Shown here piece after piece: positions 44,935 through 53,100 of a stretch of DNA of 64,000 nt (position 1 is the stretch's first letter; each line of letters begins with the position of its first letter). The notes beneath the pieces are model-generated. The model worked only from the letters and a program-made list of their open reading frames with translations, had not been told where the DNA came from and did no database searches. The stretch is from NCBI RefSeq assembly GCF_009498525.1, contig NZ_QSNT01000002.1, forward strand, positions 248,001 through 312,000. Direction: 5' to 3'. The translations under genes were made by a program, and so were the position numbers. This DNA comes from Rhizobium sp. ICMP 5592 (lineage in GTDB: Bacteria; Pseudomonadota; Alphaproteobacteria; Rhizobiales; Rhizobiaceae).

Positions 44935-45578
44935 GGGAAATCCTGTTCCATGTGATTGAGACGCCATTGTCTCGTTGACAGCCTCAATCATTTCAGACGC
45001 TCGCCATTTACGCGAAGCAGGATCATTTGTTGTGCACCGCACTTCTGAAAAACTCTTTTTGAGCTGTGCCTGATCGAGAACTAATTTTCTATAGGAATGA
45101 TATATTATTGTGCATCTGAGGATTCGATTGCATGCGAATTGTGCATATCAGCGATGCGAGGTCCATCCAGAGCGCTCTTCCAGCTTTTCCACCGGTTCAT
45201 GGTATCCGTTACGATCACATGCCGGGTCGTTGCTCATGGCTGTCCTCTTCACAACCATGAGGGGATTCGCGCGTCTCGCCAGGTCAGAGCCTGATTCCGC
45301 TCCGCGGCTAAGCTATTTAGAAATATAGGGAATTGCAGAAAATTTCGAAAGAGGCTTTTCAAGTCGAGATTAATCTATAGACTTGATCAAGTTAAGTGAC
45401 CGGTGGGAACATTTCGTGTGCTTCCCGCGTTGCGCCGGTTACAGAAGATGGTTTGCCGCGCCGCTGTCCGATCGAACATGGTTGGGGTGCGCCAAACCCA
45501 GAAGCAGCGCGTGGGCCTCGGGGGAGGTCGATTAGTTTCTATATTATGCGCCGGACTTCCACTTGAAAGGAGACAGAC
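44935..45578. other. Long intergenic region between metQ and an orphan gene
   Basis: 644 bp with no convincing gene. The left part is AT-rich and should hold the metQ promoter. The right part holds an EcfG-type promoter at 45406-45431. I looked for a riboswitch-like leader at metQ and see no clear one. Short frames in 45097-45328 are not protein-like. Confidence 0.5.
45406..45431 (+). promoter_or_regulatory. EcfG (general stress) type promoter
   Basis: GGAAC (45406-45410), 17 bp, CGTT (45428-45431). This matches the GGAAC-N16/17-CGTT consensus of the alphaproteobacterial general-stress sigma factor EcfG. The next gene starts about 148 bp downstream. Confidence 0.6.
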
Positions 45579-45968
45579 ATGTCGAATGCCTTGCCGCCCC
45601 TTCATGAGGGTCATGCCCCCATTACCTTGCAGCAGCTCTTCCGGGAAGCGCTCTATGCATTCGAGGAATGGGATGCGGAGGTCACTGAACCGATCGTAAC
45701 GTTCGACGGGAGGATTTTTCCCGTCAGCATCGTTTTTGAAGCCATGCGCGAATGCACCGACATCGTGCCGAACAATATCGTTTCGGCGGTCACCGAGCGG
45801 CTGACCAAGCCCTGGGCGGGCGAAGGTCCGCTGGATACGATGACCTTTTCGACGGCTGCCCGGGTGATGGGCGTTCTCGTCCGCAAACGGCTCCTGGCCG
45901 TCAGCAATGGCGTCGATGTTGTCGCCGTTGCCGTAAAAGGCCAGGCGACGGAAAAGTCGGATCGCTAA
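45579..45968 (+). CDS. Conserved-looking protein of unknown function
   Basis: A 129-residue soluble protein with no signal peptide or membrane helix. It is acidic, with segments APITLQQLFREALYAFEEWD, EPIVTFDGRIFPVSIVFEAM and FSTAARVMGVLVRKRLLAVS. I do not recognise the family. It has a very good RBS (AAAGGAGACAGAC), its own terminator and an EcfG-type promoter upstream, so it is probably a stress-induced single gene. Confidence 0.75.
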   Translation: MSNALPPLHEGHAPITLQQLFREALYAFEEWDAEVTEPIVTFDGRIFPVSIVFEAMRECTDIVPNNIVSAVTERLTKPWAGEGPLDTMTFSTAARVMGVLVRKRLLAVSNGVDVVAVAVKGQATEKSDR

Positions 45969-45990
45969 AAACAGCGTGTGGTCTATCGAG

Positions 45991-46025
45991 GAGCCCGTCG
46001 GCCGATGTCGGCGGGCTCTCTTTTT
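45991..46025 (+). terminator. Terminator after the orphan gene
   Basis: GAGCCCG-T-CGGC pairs with the GTCGG-CGGGCTC arm, followed by TCTTTTT. Confidence 0.85.
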
Positions 46026-46031
46026 GAGATG

Positions 46032-46445
46032 TCAGCGGCGGCTGACGTCGAACTCCGGATCGACGGGAATCTGCATCGCCGTCACCAGATGGTTGGTCTG
46101 TCCGGCAAGGCCGATAACGGCTAGCAATTCGCCATGCTGCGCCTCCGTCATGCCTTTGGCCTTGGCGGCAGCGGTATGCGAGTGGACGCAGTAGGCGCAG
46201 CCATTGGCCGTCGAGACGGCGATATAGATCATCTCGCGCACCAGCGGATCGAGCGCTCCATCAGCCATCATCACCGCCTTCAACCCCTCCCAGGTGTGCT
46301 TCAGAAGTGCAGGATCATTGGCAAGGCCACGCCAGAAATTATTGACGAAATCGGATTTTCTCACCGCGCGGATATCGTCGAACACGGCCTTGACCGCAGG
46401 GATCGCTTCGGCCTCCGCGTCATTCAGCAATTTGACTGTCGTCAT
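46032..46445 (-). CDS. AhpD-like carboxymuconolactone decarboxylase family protein
   Basis: A 137-residue AhpD-fold protein. The redox motif C83-AYC86-VHSH90 with the preceding REMIYIAVS gives the E-x11-C-x2-C-x3-H pattern of peroxidase-active alkylhydroperoxidase D-like proteins. It likely reduces peroxides or acts as a thiol oxidoreductase, not as a true decarboxylase. The start at 46445 follows GAGGAAACC. It is a single gene convergent with the orphan protein and shares the terminator region. Confidence 0.85.
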   Translation of the reverse strand: MTTVKLLNDAEAEAIPAVKAVFDDIRAVRKSDFVNNFWRGLANDPALLKHTWEGLKAVMMADGALDPLVREMIYIAVSTANGCAYCVHSHTAAAKAKGMTEAQHGELLAVIGLAGQTNHLVTAMQIPVDPEFDVSRR

Positions 46446-46685
46446 CTCAGGTTTCCTCTCGACAAACCGCTTGGTGCGAAAGCTATAGCGCATTTTCGCG
46501 CGGTCCGTGCCGAGCGGTGGTCGATTATACCGCCTCTTTTTGTTTGCAAAATTTATCCATATGTGAAAATACTATTTACATAAGAAAATTAGGGGCTGCG
46601 GACACAGGGGTTCGGTTGGCGATTGCGCCGATTGATCTGGGGTATGCGGCCTGCCGGGAGCGATGTCGGGGAAGCGGAAATAGCG

Positions 46686-47846
46686 ATGGTGGTGGAAAAG
46701 GAATTGCCGCTGGCCGGCCTGCTGGTCGTGGATATGAGCCAGTTCCTGTCCGGACCCTATTGCACCCTCAGACTGATGGATCTTGGCGCCAGGGTCATCA
46801 AGATCGAGCGACCGGAAGGCGGCGATCTCTCCCGCCGGCTCTACCTCAGCGACAATGAGAGCGGCGATTCGACTATTTTTCACGCCATCAACCGCTCCAA
46901 GGAAAGCCTGGCGATCGACCTGAAGAGCGAGCGCGACATGCAGGCGCTGCGCCGGCTGATCTCGCAGGCCGATGTCCTGGTGCAGAATTTTCGGCCCGGC
47001 GTGATCGAGCGGCTTGGGTTGGGTTACGAAGCCGCGAGCGAGATCAACCCGCGCCTGGTCTATTGCTCGATCAGCGGCTATGGCGAGGACGGCCCCTGGG
47101 TCTCGCGTCCCGGGCAGGATCTGCTGGCGCAATCGCGCTCCGGCGTCATGTGGCTGAACGGCGATGAAGGGCAGGGGCCGGTGCCGTTCGGTCTGGCGAT
47201 CGGCGATATGCTGGCGGGGGCTGCGGCAGCACAGGGTATTCTGGCGGCGCTGGTGCGTCGCGACATCACCGGCAAGGGTGGTCTCGTAGAGACGAGCCTG
47301 CTGGAAGCGCTGGTCGACCTGCAGGTGGAGGTTCTGACCGTCCACATGAACAGTGGCAACAGACTGCCGCAGCGCTCCGGCTTCCGCAGCGCTCATGCCT
47401 ATCTCTCGGCGCCCTATGGTGTCTATCCCGCTAGCGACGGTTATCTCGCTATTGCCATGACACCGATTTCGAAACTTGCCGACCTGCTCGGCATGGACGA
47501 GCTTGCGCCCTATCGTGACGATCCGAAGAGTTGGTTCACGGCGCGCGACGAGATCAAGGCGCTGATTGCGGCGCGCATCGCCACCGGCACGGTCGATGAA
47601 TGGCTTGGTATCCTCGAGCCGGCGGACATCTGGTGCGCAAAGGTGCTGGACTGGCCGGAGCTGTTGCAGAGTGAAGGATTCGGCGTGCTGGATATGTTGC
47701 AGACGGTAGGGCGTGGCGATGGCGTTTCCTTAGCGACAACATGCTCCCCCATCCGGATCGATGGGCAGCGACCGAAATTCGAGCGTGCGGCCCCTGAAGT
47801 CGGCGAGCATAATGCGGCGATCTGGGAAGAATTCGATCTCGGCTGA
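46686..47846 (+). CDS. Family III CoA-transferase (CaiB/BaiF)
   Basis: A 386-residue CoA-transferase. LAGLLVVDMSQFLSGPYCTLRLMDLGARVIKIERPEGGD and HAINRSKESLAIDLKSE carry the family opening. The catalytic Asp is expected in the QDLLAQSRSG region and GKGGLVETSLLEAL follows. It moves CoA between carboxylic acids such as succinyl-CoA and a free acid. It is followed 41 bp later by an L-fuconate dehydratase-like gene in the same direction. The pairing suggests a shared acid substrate, but which one is unknown. Confidence 0.88.
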   Translation: MVVEKELPLAGLLVVDMSQFLSGPYCTLRLMDLGARVIKIERPEGGDLSRRLYLSDNESGDSTIFHAINRSKESLAIDLKSERDMQALRRLISQADVLVQNFRPGVIERLGLGYEAASEINPRLVYCSISGYGEDGPWVSRPGQDLLAQSRSGVMWLNGDEGQGPVPFGLAIGDMLAGAAAAQGILAALVRRDITGKGGLVETSLLEALVDLQVEVLTVHMNSGNRLPQRSGFRSAHAYLSAPYGVYPASDGYLAIAMTPISKLADLLGMDELAPYRDDPKSWFTARDEIKALIAARIATGTVDEWLGILEPADIWCAKVLDWPELLQSEGFGVLDMLQTVGRGDGVSLATTCSPIRIDGQRPKFERAAPEVGEHNAAIWEEFDLG

Positions 47847-47887
47847 CAAACCGAGAGATCGCCCGAGAGATTTAGAAGGAGTTTCCC

Positions 47888-49165
47888 ATGACACGCATCA
47901 CCAATCTCCGCGTATTCGACCTGCGTTTTCCCACGTCGCAGAGCCTCGACGGCTCGGATGCGATGAACCCGGATCCGGATTATTCCGCCGCCTATGTCAT
48001 TCTCGATACCGACAAGACTGGTCTTGCAGGCCATGGCCTGACCTTCACCATCGGTCGCGGCAACGACATCTGCTGCATGGCGATCGAGGCAATGCGGCAT
48101 CTGGTCGTCGGAACCGAGCTTGCGACAGTGCTGGACAATCCCGGCAAATACTGGCGCCACCTGACCAGCGACAGCCAGCTGCGCTGGATCGGCCCGGAGA
48201 AGGGCGCGATGCATCTGGCCACCGGCGCTGTCGTCAACGCCGTCTGGGACCTGCTCGCCAAGGAAGCCGGCAAGCCGGTCTGGCGGCTGGTGGCCGAGAT
48301 GGATGCGGAGCAGATCGCCGATATCGTCGACTATCGCTACATGACCGACGTTCTCACGCGCGACGAGGCCGTCGCCATCCTGAAGAAGGCCGAGGCCGGC
48401 AAGGTGGAGCGCATCGCCACGCTCGAGCGCGAGGGCTATGCCTGCTACACGACCTCGGCAGGCTGGCTCGGCTATGAGGATGCCAAGCTGCGCCGTCTGT
48501 GCCAGGAGGCGATCGATGCCGGTTTCAACCATGTGAAGATGAAGGTCGGCCGCGATCTCGAGGACGATATTCGCCGGCTCACCATCGCCCGCGAGGTGAT
48601 CGGCCCCGACCGTTATCTGATGATCGACGCCAACCAGGTCTGGGAAGTCGGGCAGGCGATCGACTGGGTCAACAAGCTTGCCTTCGCCAAGCCCTTCTTC
48701 ATCGAGGAGCCGACCAGCCCCGACGATGTCGCCGGCCACCGCAAAATCCGCCAGGCGATCGGCCCGGTGAAGGTCGCGACCGGCGAGATGTGCCAGAACC
48801 GCATCATGTTCAAGCAGTTCATCGCCGAAGGTGCGATCGATATCGTGCAGATCGATTCCTGCCGCATGGGCGGGCTGAACGAGGTGCTCGCCGTGCTGCT
48901 CGTCGCTGCGAAATACGGCCTGCCGGTCTGGCCGCATGCCGGCGGCGTCGGGCTTTGCGAATATGTGCAGCACCTGTCGATGATCGACTATATCGCCGTC
49001 TCAGGCACCAAGGACGGCCGCGTGATCGAATATGTCGACCACCTGCACGAACATTTCATCGACCCCTGCGTGATCCGCGACGCCGCCTACATGCCGCCGA
49101 GCCTGCCGGGGTTTTCCATCGAGATGAAGCCGGAGTCGATCGCGGAGTATACGTTCAAGGGGTGA
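47888..49165 (+). CDS. L-fuconate dehydratase-like enolase-superfamily enzyme
   Basis: A 425-residue mandelate-racemase-type enolase. The catalytic bases and metal ligands are in place: HVKMKVG (KxK), LMIDANQVW (Asp), FFIEEPTSPDD (Glu), ATGEMCQNR (Glu) and VWPHAGGVGLCEYVQHLSM (His). The last motif and the long N-terminal lid (SQSLDGSDAMNPDPDYSAAYV) are characteristic of L-fuconate dehydratase, which yields 2-keto-3-deoxy-L-fuconate. Other fucose-pathway genes are not adjacent. The RBS is AGAAGGAG. Confidence 0.9.
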   Translation: MTRITNLRVFDLRFPTSQSLDGSDAMNPDPDYSAAYVILDTDKTGLAGHGLTFTIGRGNDICCMAIEAMRHLVVGTELATVLDNPGKYWRHLTSDSQLRWIGPEKGAMHLATGAVVNAVWDLLAKEAGKPVWRLVAEMDAEQIADIVDYRYMTDVLTRDEAVAILKKAEAGKVERIATLEREGYACYTTSAGWLGYEDAKLRRLCQEAIDAGFNHVKMKVGRDLEDDIRRLTIAREVIGPDRYLMIDANQVWEVGQAIDWVNKLAFAKPFFIEEPTSPDDVAGHRKIRQAIGPVKVATGEMCQNRIMFKQFIAEGAIDIVQIDSCRMGGLNEVLAVLLVAAKYGLPVWPHAGGVGLCEYVQHLSMIDYIAVSGTKDGRVIEYVDHLHEHFIDPCVIRDAAYMPPSLPGFSIEMKPESIAEYTFKG

Positions 49166-49259
49166 TCTCTACGGTCGGTTGGTATTGCTCACCGACTGGC
49201 TCTTTATTCGGTCGCAGAGGCTGTGCAATATCCGCGCACCTCTGTCGGAGTACTGATGC

Positions 49260-50009
49260 ATGCGAGCTACTTTTGCCGTCGTCTTGACGTTCCTGTTATC
49301 CCTCGCATGCGGAAAGGCCGGAGCCGCCGGTGGCAGCCAGTTCAATGTGGCGACGCTTCGCGGCAATGTTCTGGTCGAGGGTTTTGCGAGCAATTCAGGT
49401 GCTTCGCGTCCGGCGGTGATCATCCTGAGCGGCAGCCATGGGTTTGCTCCGCCCGCCTATGATGAACTCGGGCGGAGCTTCAATGCGGCCGGCCTTGATG
49501 CTTATCTTGTTCATCTGCTCACACCGGCCGATCAGCAGGCCATTGCCCACGCCGGCAGCGCACCCGCTCGTATCGATTATTATGCGACGCGGCTGGCGGA
49601 CTGGATCGCGGCTGTTCGCGGCGTGGCTTCCTATCTCAACAGTCAGCCCCGTTATGCCGGCAAGGTCGGCGTGCTTGGCATATCCCTGGGAGCGCAGACA
49701 GCCGCCGCCGCTTCGGTTGACAGGCGCGATATCGGCGCGCTCGTGCTTGTCGACGGCGGTTTTCCGGATGGCTACTCGCAGCCGATACGTTCCTTGCCGC
49801 CGCTCTACATCGTCTGGGGGAGCGCCGATCGGGTCTTTCCCGTCGCAACGGCGCGGGAGTTGCAGCGGATGGCACAAGGTCTTGGTGGATCGGCCAGCCT
49901 CAATGTCTATCCGGGCGGCGCGCACAATTTCTTCCTGAAGTCAGGTCCGCAAGCGGCGGCGGCTCATCAGGGCGCCGCCGATTTCTTCCTATCGCAGCTG
50001 TCGAAATAA
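49260..50009 (+). CDS. Secreted dienelactone-hydrolase-like alpha/beta hydrolase
   Basis: A 249-residue hydrolase with a signal peptide (about 1-23, GKAGA). The nucleophile is Ser142 in GISLGA. The acid is likely Asp in VWGSADRVFP and the His is in YPGGAHNFF near the C-terminus. It resembles the DLH family but has Ser in place of the Cys of true dienelactone hydrolases. The substrate is unknown. It stands alone after the dehydratase gene and converges with the VOC-hydrolase fusion. Confidence 0.82.
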   Translation: MRATFAVVLTFLLSLACGKAGAAGGSQFNVATLRGNVLVEGFASNSGASRPAVIILSGSHGFAPPAYDELGRSFNAAGLDAYLVHLLTPADQQAIAHAGSAPARIDYYATRLADWIAAVRGVASYLNSQPRYAGKVGVLGISLGAQTAAAASVDRRDIGALVLVDGGFPDGYSQPIRSLPPLYIVWGSADRVFPVATARELQRMAQGLGGSASLNVYPGGAHNFFLKSGPQAAAAHQGAADFFLSQLSK

Positions 50010-50060
50010 TCCTTAAGCGATGCTGGGAGGCGCGTGCTCCTGCTGCCGCTGTTGAAACGC

Positions 50061-51614
50061 TCAGTTCGAGCGCTTCAACCAGGCCTGGATAAGCGGCACG
50101 TCGGCTTCGGCCAGTTCGTGGCCATAGGGGATGGTCTGCAGGTTCACCGTTGCGCCGCCGGCGCGCAGGCGTTCGGCAAGGGGTTGGGAGTATGGACCGT
50201 ACATGTCCTTCTCACCGGCGATGATCAGCACATCGGCGCCCGACATGTCCGCTGGTGGTGGGTCGGTGAGCACGGCCATGGAGCGCAGCAGCACGGCACG
50301 GCGGATGACGTGGGGCTGTAGCGACAGCATGGCGTTTAGCAGGTTGGCGCCGTTCGAATAGCCGATATAGACGATGCGCTCCGGGTCGAGGCTATAGGCC
50401 TGGATCGCGCCGTCGACGAAGGCGGCGAAGGCTTCCGCCTCCCTGGCGATATCGGCCTGATCGAAGGAGAAGGGCGAGATGCGGCGATACCAGCGCGGGG
50501 AGCCTTCCTCCAGCGCCCGGCCGCGCGCGCCGAGCAAGGTCGCCTCTGCGTCGACCTTGTGGGCGATCGGCAGCATCGTCGTCTCGCTGGCGCCGGAACC
50601 GTGCAGCAGGATGAAGGTGTTGCCGTTCGGTTCCTGCGGCGTGAAGAAGCGATGGATGAAGGGCAGGTCGCGATAGATGACGCGCGGCTCGCCGGGCATC
50701 GAGAATTGCGGCAGGATGACATTCAGTTCCGCCAGCCGCTCCGGATTGTCGTCGGGCGCGAACAGGCGCGTGCCGAGGGTCGCCTCGTCCTCATCCACCA
50801 GCGGCCCCGGCGCATCGGTGGCAAGCTCGAACAGGATGCCGCCGGGCTCGCGGACATAGAGCGAGCGGAAATATTTCCGGTCATGCGTTACCGTCGGCGA
50901 GGAGTTGAGCGCCTGCAGCCCGTCGTGCACCGATTGCAATTCGGCATCGTCAGCGGCACGAAAGGCGACGTGGTCGACCGTGCCCGTTCCCGGCGCGCTC
51001 GCCCAGAAGCCGCTGGCATCACGGATGTCGAGGATATCACCGGGCATGGCCACGAGGCGGCTGATTGCGCCGTTGACCGCCTGTGGCCGATAGCCAAAAT
51101 GTTTGACCAGAAGGTTTTGCGTCTGCTTGGGCGTTTCGCTGAACAGCGTCGCACCACGAATGCGCCGGATGGCATGCTCGGGCGGGATTTTGTCGCTGGC
51201 CCAGGGGGCGGCCGATGGCAGCTCCGCCGCGCCGACCAGCTTGACAATGACGCCGTCAGGATCTTTCAGGCGCAGGACCGGCTCGCCGAATTCCTCGGAG
51301 GGGCCTTCCGGCTTCAGGCCGGCGCTGAGCGCGCGCGTCAGCCAGAAGCCGATGCTCATCGGATCGATGGCGAGCGAGATTTCGCCGACCTGCCCGACGC
51401 CGGCGCGACCGGGAGCGCCGTCTTCCCAGACAAGGAAGGTGATCAGCGATCCCGGCGATCCCTTGGCATCGCCATAGAGGAGATGCAGTTGCGTCGCATC
51501 CTCGAAGCCGCCGGTGCGCTTGACGAGCCGCAGGCCGAGAAAGCCTGCGTAGAAATCGACATTCGCCTGCACCTTGCGGGTGATCAGCGTGATGTGGTGA
51601 ATGCCGGCGACCAT
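50061..51614 (-). CDS. Fusion of a two-module VOC dioxygenase-like domain with an alpha/beta hydrolase
   Basis: A 517-residue fusion. Residues about 1-310 form two glyoxalase/VOC modules with probable metal ligands in GIHHITLITR, VDHVAFRA and ILFELATD, as in MhqO/LinE-type ring-cleaving dioxygenases. Residues about 325-517 form an esterase-type alpha/beta hydrolase with Ser420 (GYSNGAN), Asp in AGEKDMYGP and His in PYGHEL. Together they could cleave a hydroquinone-type ring and hydrolyse the product. The start at 51614 opens directly on the first VOC strand. In other bacteria the two parts are usually separate adjacent genes. Confidence 0.85.
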   Translation of the reverse strand: MVAGIHHITLITRKVQANVDFYAGFLGLRLVKRTGGFEDATQLHLLYGDAKGSPGSLITFLVWEDGAPGRAGVGQVGEISLAIDPMSIGFWLTRALSAGLKPEGPSEEFGEPVLRLKDPDGVIVKLVGAAELPSAAPWASDKIPPEHAIRRIRGATLFSETPKQTQNLLVKHFGYRPQAVNGAISRLVAMPGDILDIRDASGFWASAPGTGTVDHVAFRAADDAELQSVHDGLQALNSSPTVTHDRKYFRSLYVREPGGILFELATDAPGPLVDEDEATLGTRLFAPDDNPERLAELNVILPQFSMPGEPRVIYRDLPFIHRFFTPQEPNGNTFILLHGSGASETTMLPIAHKVDAEATLLGARGRALEEGSPRWYRRISPFSFDQADIAREAEAFAAFVDGAIQAYSLDPERIVYIGYSNGANLLNAMLSLQPHVIRRAVLLRSMAVLTDPPPADMSGADVLIIAGEKDMYGPYSQPLAERLRAGGATVNLQTIPYGHELAEADVPLIQAWLKRSN

Positions 51615-51768
51615 GGGATGCTCCAGAACGGATTGTACAATTGATCGCTATTTAGGGCGGAAGCCGCCGTCAATTCAATGTGCAGTCCATGGAGACAGTG
51701 TTCACGAAACGCGCAACGGTCAGCTGTGTCACAGATCGTAGCAAGTCATCGGCCGGATCCGGCTTTGC

Positions 51769-51993
51769 CTATTCGGCCGTCTTTGCGGATTTCTTCTTGG
51801 TCTTTGTCTTCGGCTCCTCTGGCAGCAGCAATGCTTCCTGCTGCAGGCGAAGCTCCCGCAGCCGCGCCGTCTTCTTCTCGCGGATTGTCTGCTCGCTGGC
51901 CAGGATATCCTTGACGGTGGAGTCGAGCTGGCTGGCCTTGACCAAGGATGCCTGCTTCTTGGATCCGAATAGGTTGTCTTTGTTGGGCGCCAT
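51769..51993 (-). CDS. Small basic protein of unknown function
   Basis: A 74-residue, highly charged protein: MAPNKDNLFGSKKQASLVKA, then a likely helix with REKKTARLRELRLQQEALLL, then a Lys-rich tail (KTKTKKKSAKTAE). It has an excellent RBS (TGGAGG). I have no family name. The composition fits a nucleic-acid- or ribosome-associated protein, but that is only a guess. An open frame upstream to 52077 has no better start. Confidence 0.65.
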   Translation of the reverse strand: MAPNKDNLFGSKKQASLVKASQLDSTVKDILASEQTIREKKTARLRELRLQQEALLLPEEPKTKTKKKSAKTAE

Positions 51994-52331
51994 GTTGGCC
52001 TCCAGGGTTCGTGTCGGCGTTGGCGGTGCTTGCCGACTTGCGCGGGCGGTTTCCGCGCTCGCTAGGCGAGAAATCACATCCTGTATCGGATGACGCCCGT
52101 ATTGGCGATATAATTCTGTTGTTTCCCAAGAAATAAGGCGAGAACTTGCCGCTAAAATCGGCGAAACGGAAAGAAAAACTCCGATAAATCTTGCGGAAGT
52201 TGACCCAGGAATCAGGAAAATATCTGGAAAACGACTAACGAATCTTGGCTCTCAAGACATGATGATTTTATGTCGCACGGGCTGATTTTCATGAAATATT
52301 TGGTCGTTTTCGATGTTTTATATGTTTTTCC

Positions 52332-52360
52332 TTGTGGACGATTGGATCCTCCGTTATAAG
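52332..52360 (+). promoter_or_regulatory. Sigma-70 promoter of cspA
   Basis: TTGTGG (52332-52337), 17-bp spacer, TATAAG (52355-52360). It leaves a 5-prime UTR of about 135 nt, as is usual for cold-shock mRNAs. Confidence 0.6.
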
Positions 52361-52447
52361 CCGTGCATCGATATTGCTGAATGAACTTTGCCTCGACGCA
52401 CTCTGCGCGACAATGACGAACTTCCTCTCAAAATCGGTCTACTGCAC

Positions 52448-52463
52448 CCAGGCGGTTGCCTGG
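52448..52463 (+). promoter_or_regulatory. Leader hairpin of cspA
   Basis: CCAGGC-GGTT-GCCTGG, extended by outer GCA/TGC pairs, about 40 nt before the ATG. It is likely part of the temperature-sensitive leader fold. Confidence 0.5.
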
Positions 52464-52501
52464 AATGCGATCTTTATATGAGTGATTGAAAGGTCATCGT
52501 T

Positions 52502-52711
52502 ATGAGCACAGGTACTGTAAAGTGGTTCAATGCTGCCAAGGGTTTTGGTTTCATTCAGCCTGACGACGGCGCAACGGACGTTTTCGTGCACATTTCCGCT
52601 GTTGAACGCGCTGGAATGAGCAGCCTCCGTGACGGCCAGAAGATTTCCTACGAGCTTGTCAAGGACAAGCGTTCGGGCAAGATGTCGGCTGATCAGCTGG
52701 AATCTCTGTAA
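52502..52711 (+). CDS. cspA: CspA-family cold-shock RNA chaperone
   Basis: A 69-residue single cold-shock domain. RNP1 is KGFGFIQP and RNP2 is [10 protein letters not shown], with [14 protein letters not shown] at the start. It binds single-stranded RNA and melts secondary structure. The RBS GAAAGG is followed by ATG. Promoter, long leader and terminator are all visible, so it is an autonomous gene. Whether it is cold-induced or growth-phase regulated cannot be read here. Confidence 0.95.
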   Translation: MSTGTVKWFNAAKGFGFIQPDDGATDVFVHISAVERAGMSSLRDGQKISYELVKDKRSGKMSADQLESL

Positions 52712-52774
52712 GCATCTGCCTCCGGTCTTTGACCACGGATGTACTGGCATAGATCGTTGAGGCGATGAAGGAAG

Positions 52775-52799
52775 AGGTCGGGTTAGCCCGGCCTTTTTT
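52775..52799 (+). terminator. Terminator after cspA
   Basis: AGGTCGGG (52775-52782) pairs with CCCGGCCT (52787-52794, one G-T pair), loop TTAG, then TTTTT. Confidence 0.85.
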
Positions 52800-53045
52800 G
52801 TTGTCTTGATTCAGGCAAGCTGTGAATCGAAAAGCGCCGGTTCAGGCTTTGCGCTTAACTGAAATGCGGAAGCAAAGTAGATAATAGTATCAAATCCGCT
52901 TACGGGACAGGCGTTTTTTGCGAGAATATTTTCGTGAAGCATTCTGCACGCTCAATTGGCGTAGAACGCCTGTTTTTCTAGCGCCGCGAAATTCAGTCGC
53001 AAAATTCTCGCTTTAATTGGGATTTCCGCAAAAGTTGCCGGCTGA

Positions 53046-53070
53046 CACAGACGATATATTATCGTCTGTG
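53046..53070. promoter_or_regulatory. 11-bp palindrome upstream of the Sel1 gene
   Basis: CACAGACGATA (53046-53056), loop TAT, TATCGTCTGTG (53060-53070). It ends 30 bp before the ATG. No T-run follows, so an operator or a leader hairpin is more likely than a terminator. Confidence 0.55.
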
Positions 53071-53100
53071 AGACAACAGAGAAAATTCAAGGAAGTGATC

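Larger units (their letters stand above)
51994..52501. other. Intergenic region with the cspA promoter and long 5-prime UTR
   Basis: 508 bp, AT-rich. It contains a good sigma-70 promoter (52332-52360) and a leader hairpin (52448-52463) of cspA. Between 52000 and 52330 I see no gene or repeat. Confidence 0.6.
52712..53100. other. Intergenic region between cspA and the Sel1 gene
   Basis: 389 bp. It holds the cspA terminator at 52775-52799 and, close to the right end, an 11-bp perfect palindrome at 53046-53070. The middle is AT-rich without recognisable genes. Confidence 0.6.

Noticed and set aside
44935..45100. SAM-type riboswitch upstream of metQ
   Set aside because: The expected stems and conserved loops could not be recognised by eye. 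A covariance search would be needed to claim one.
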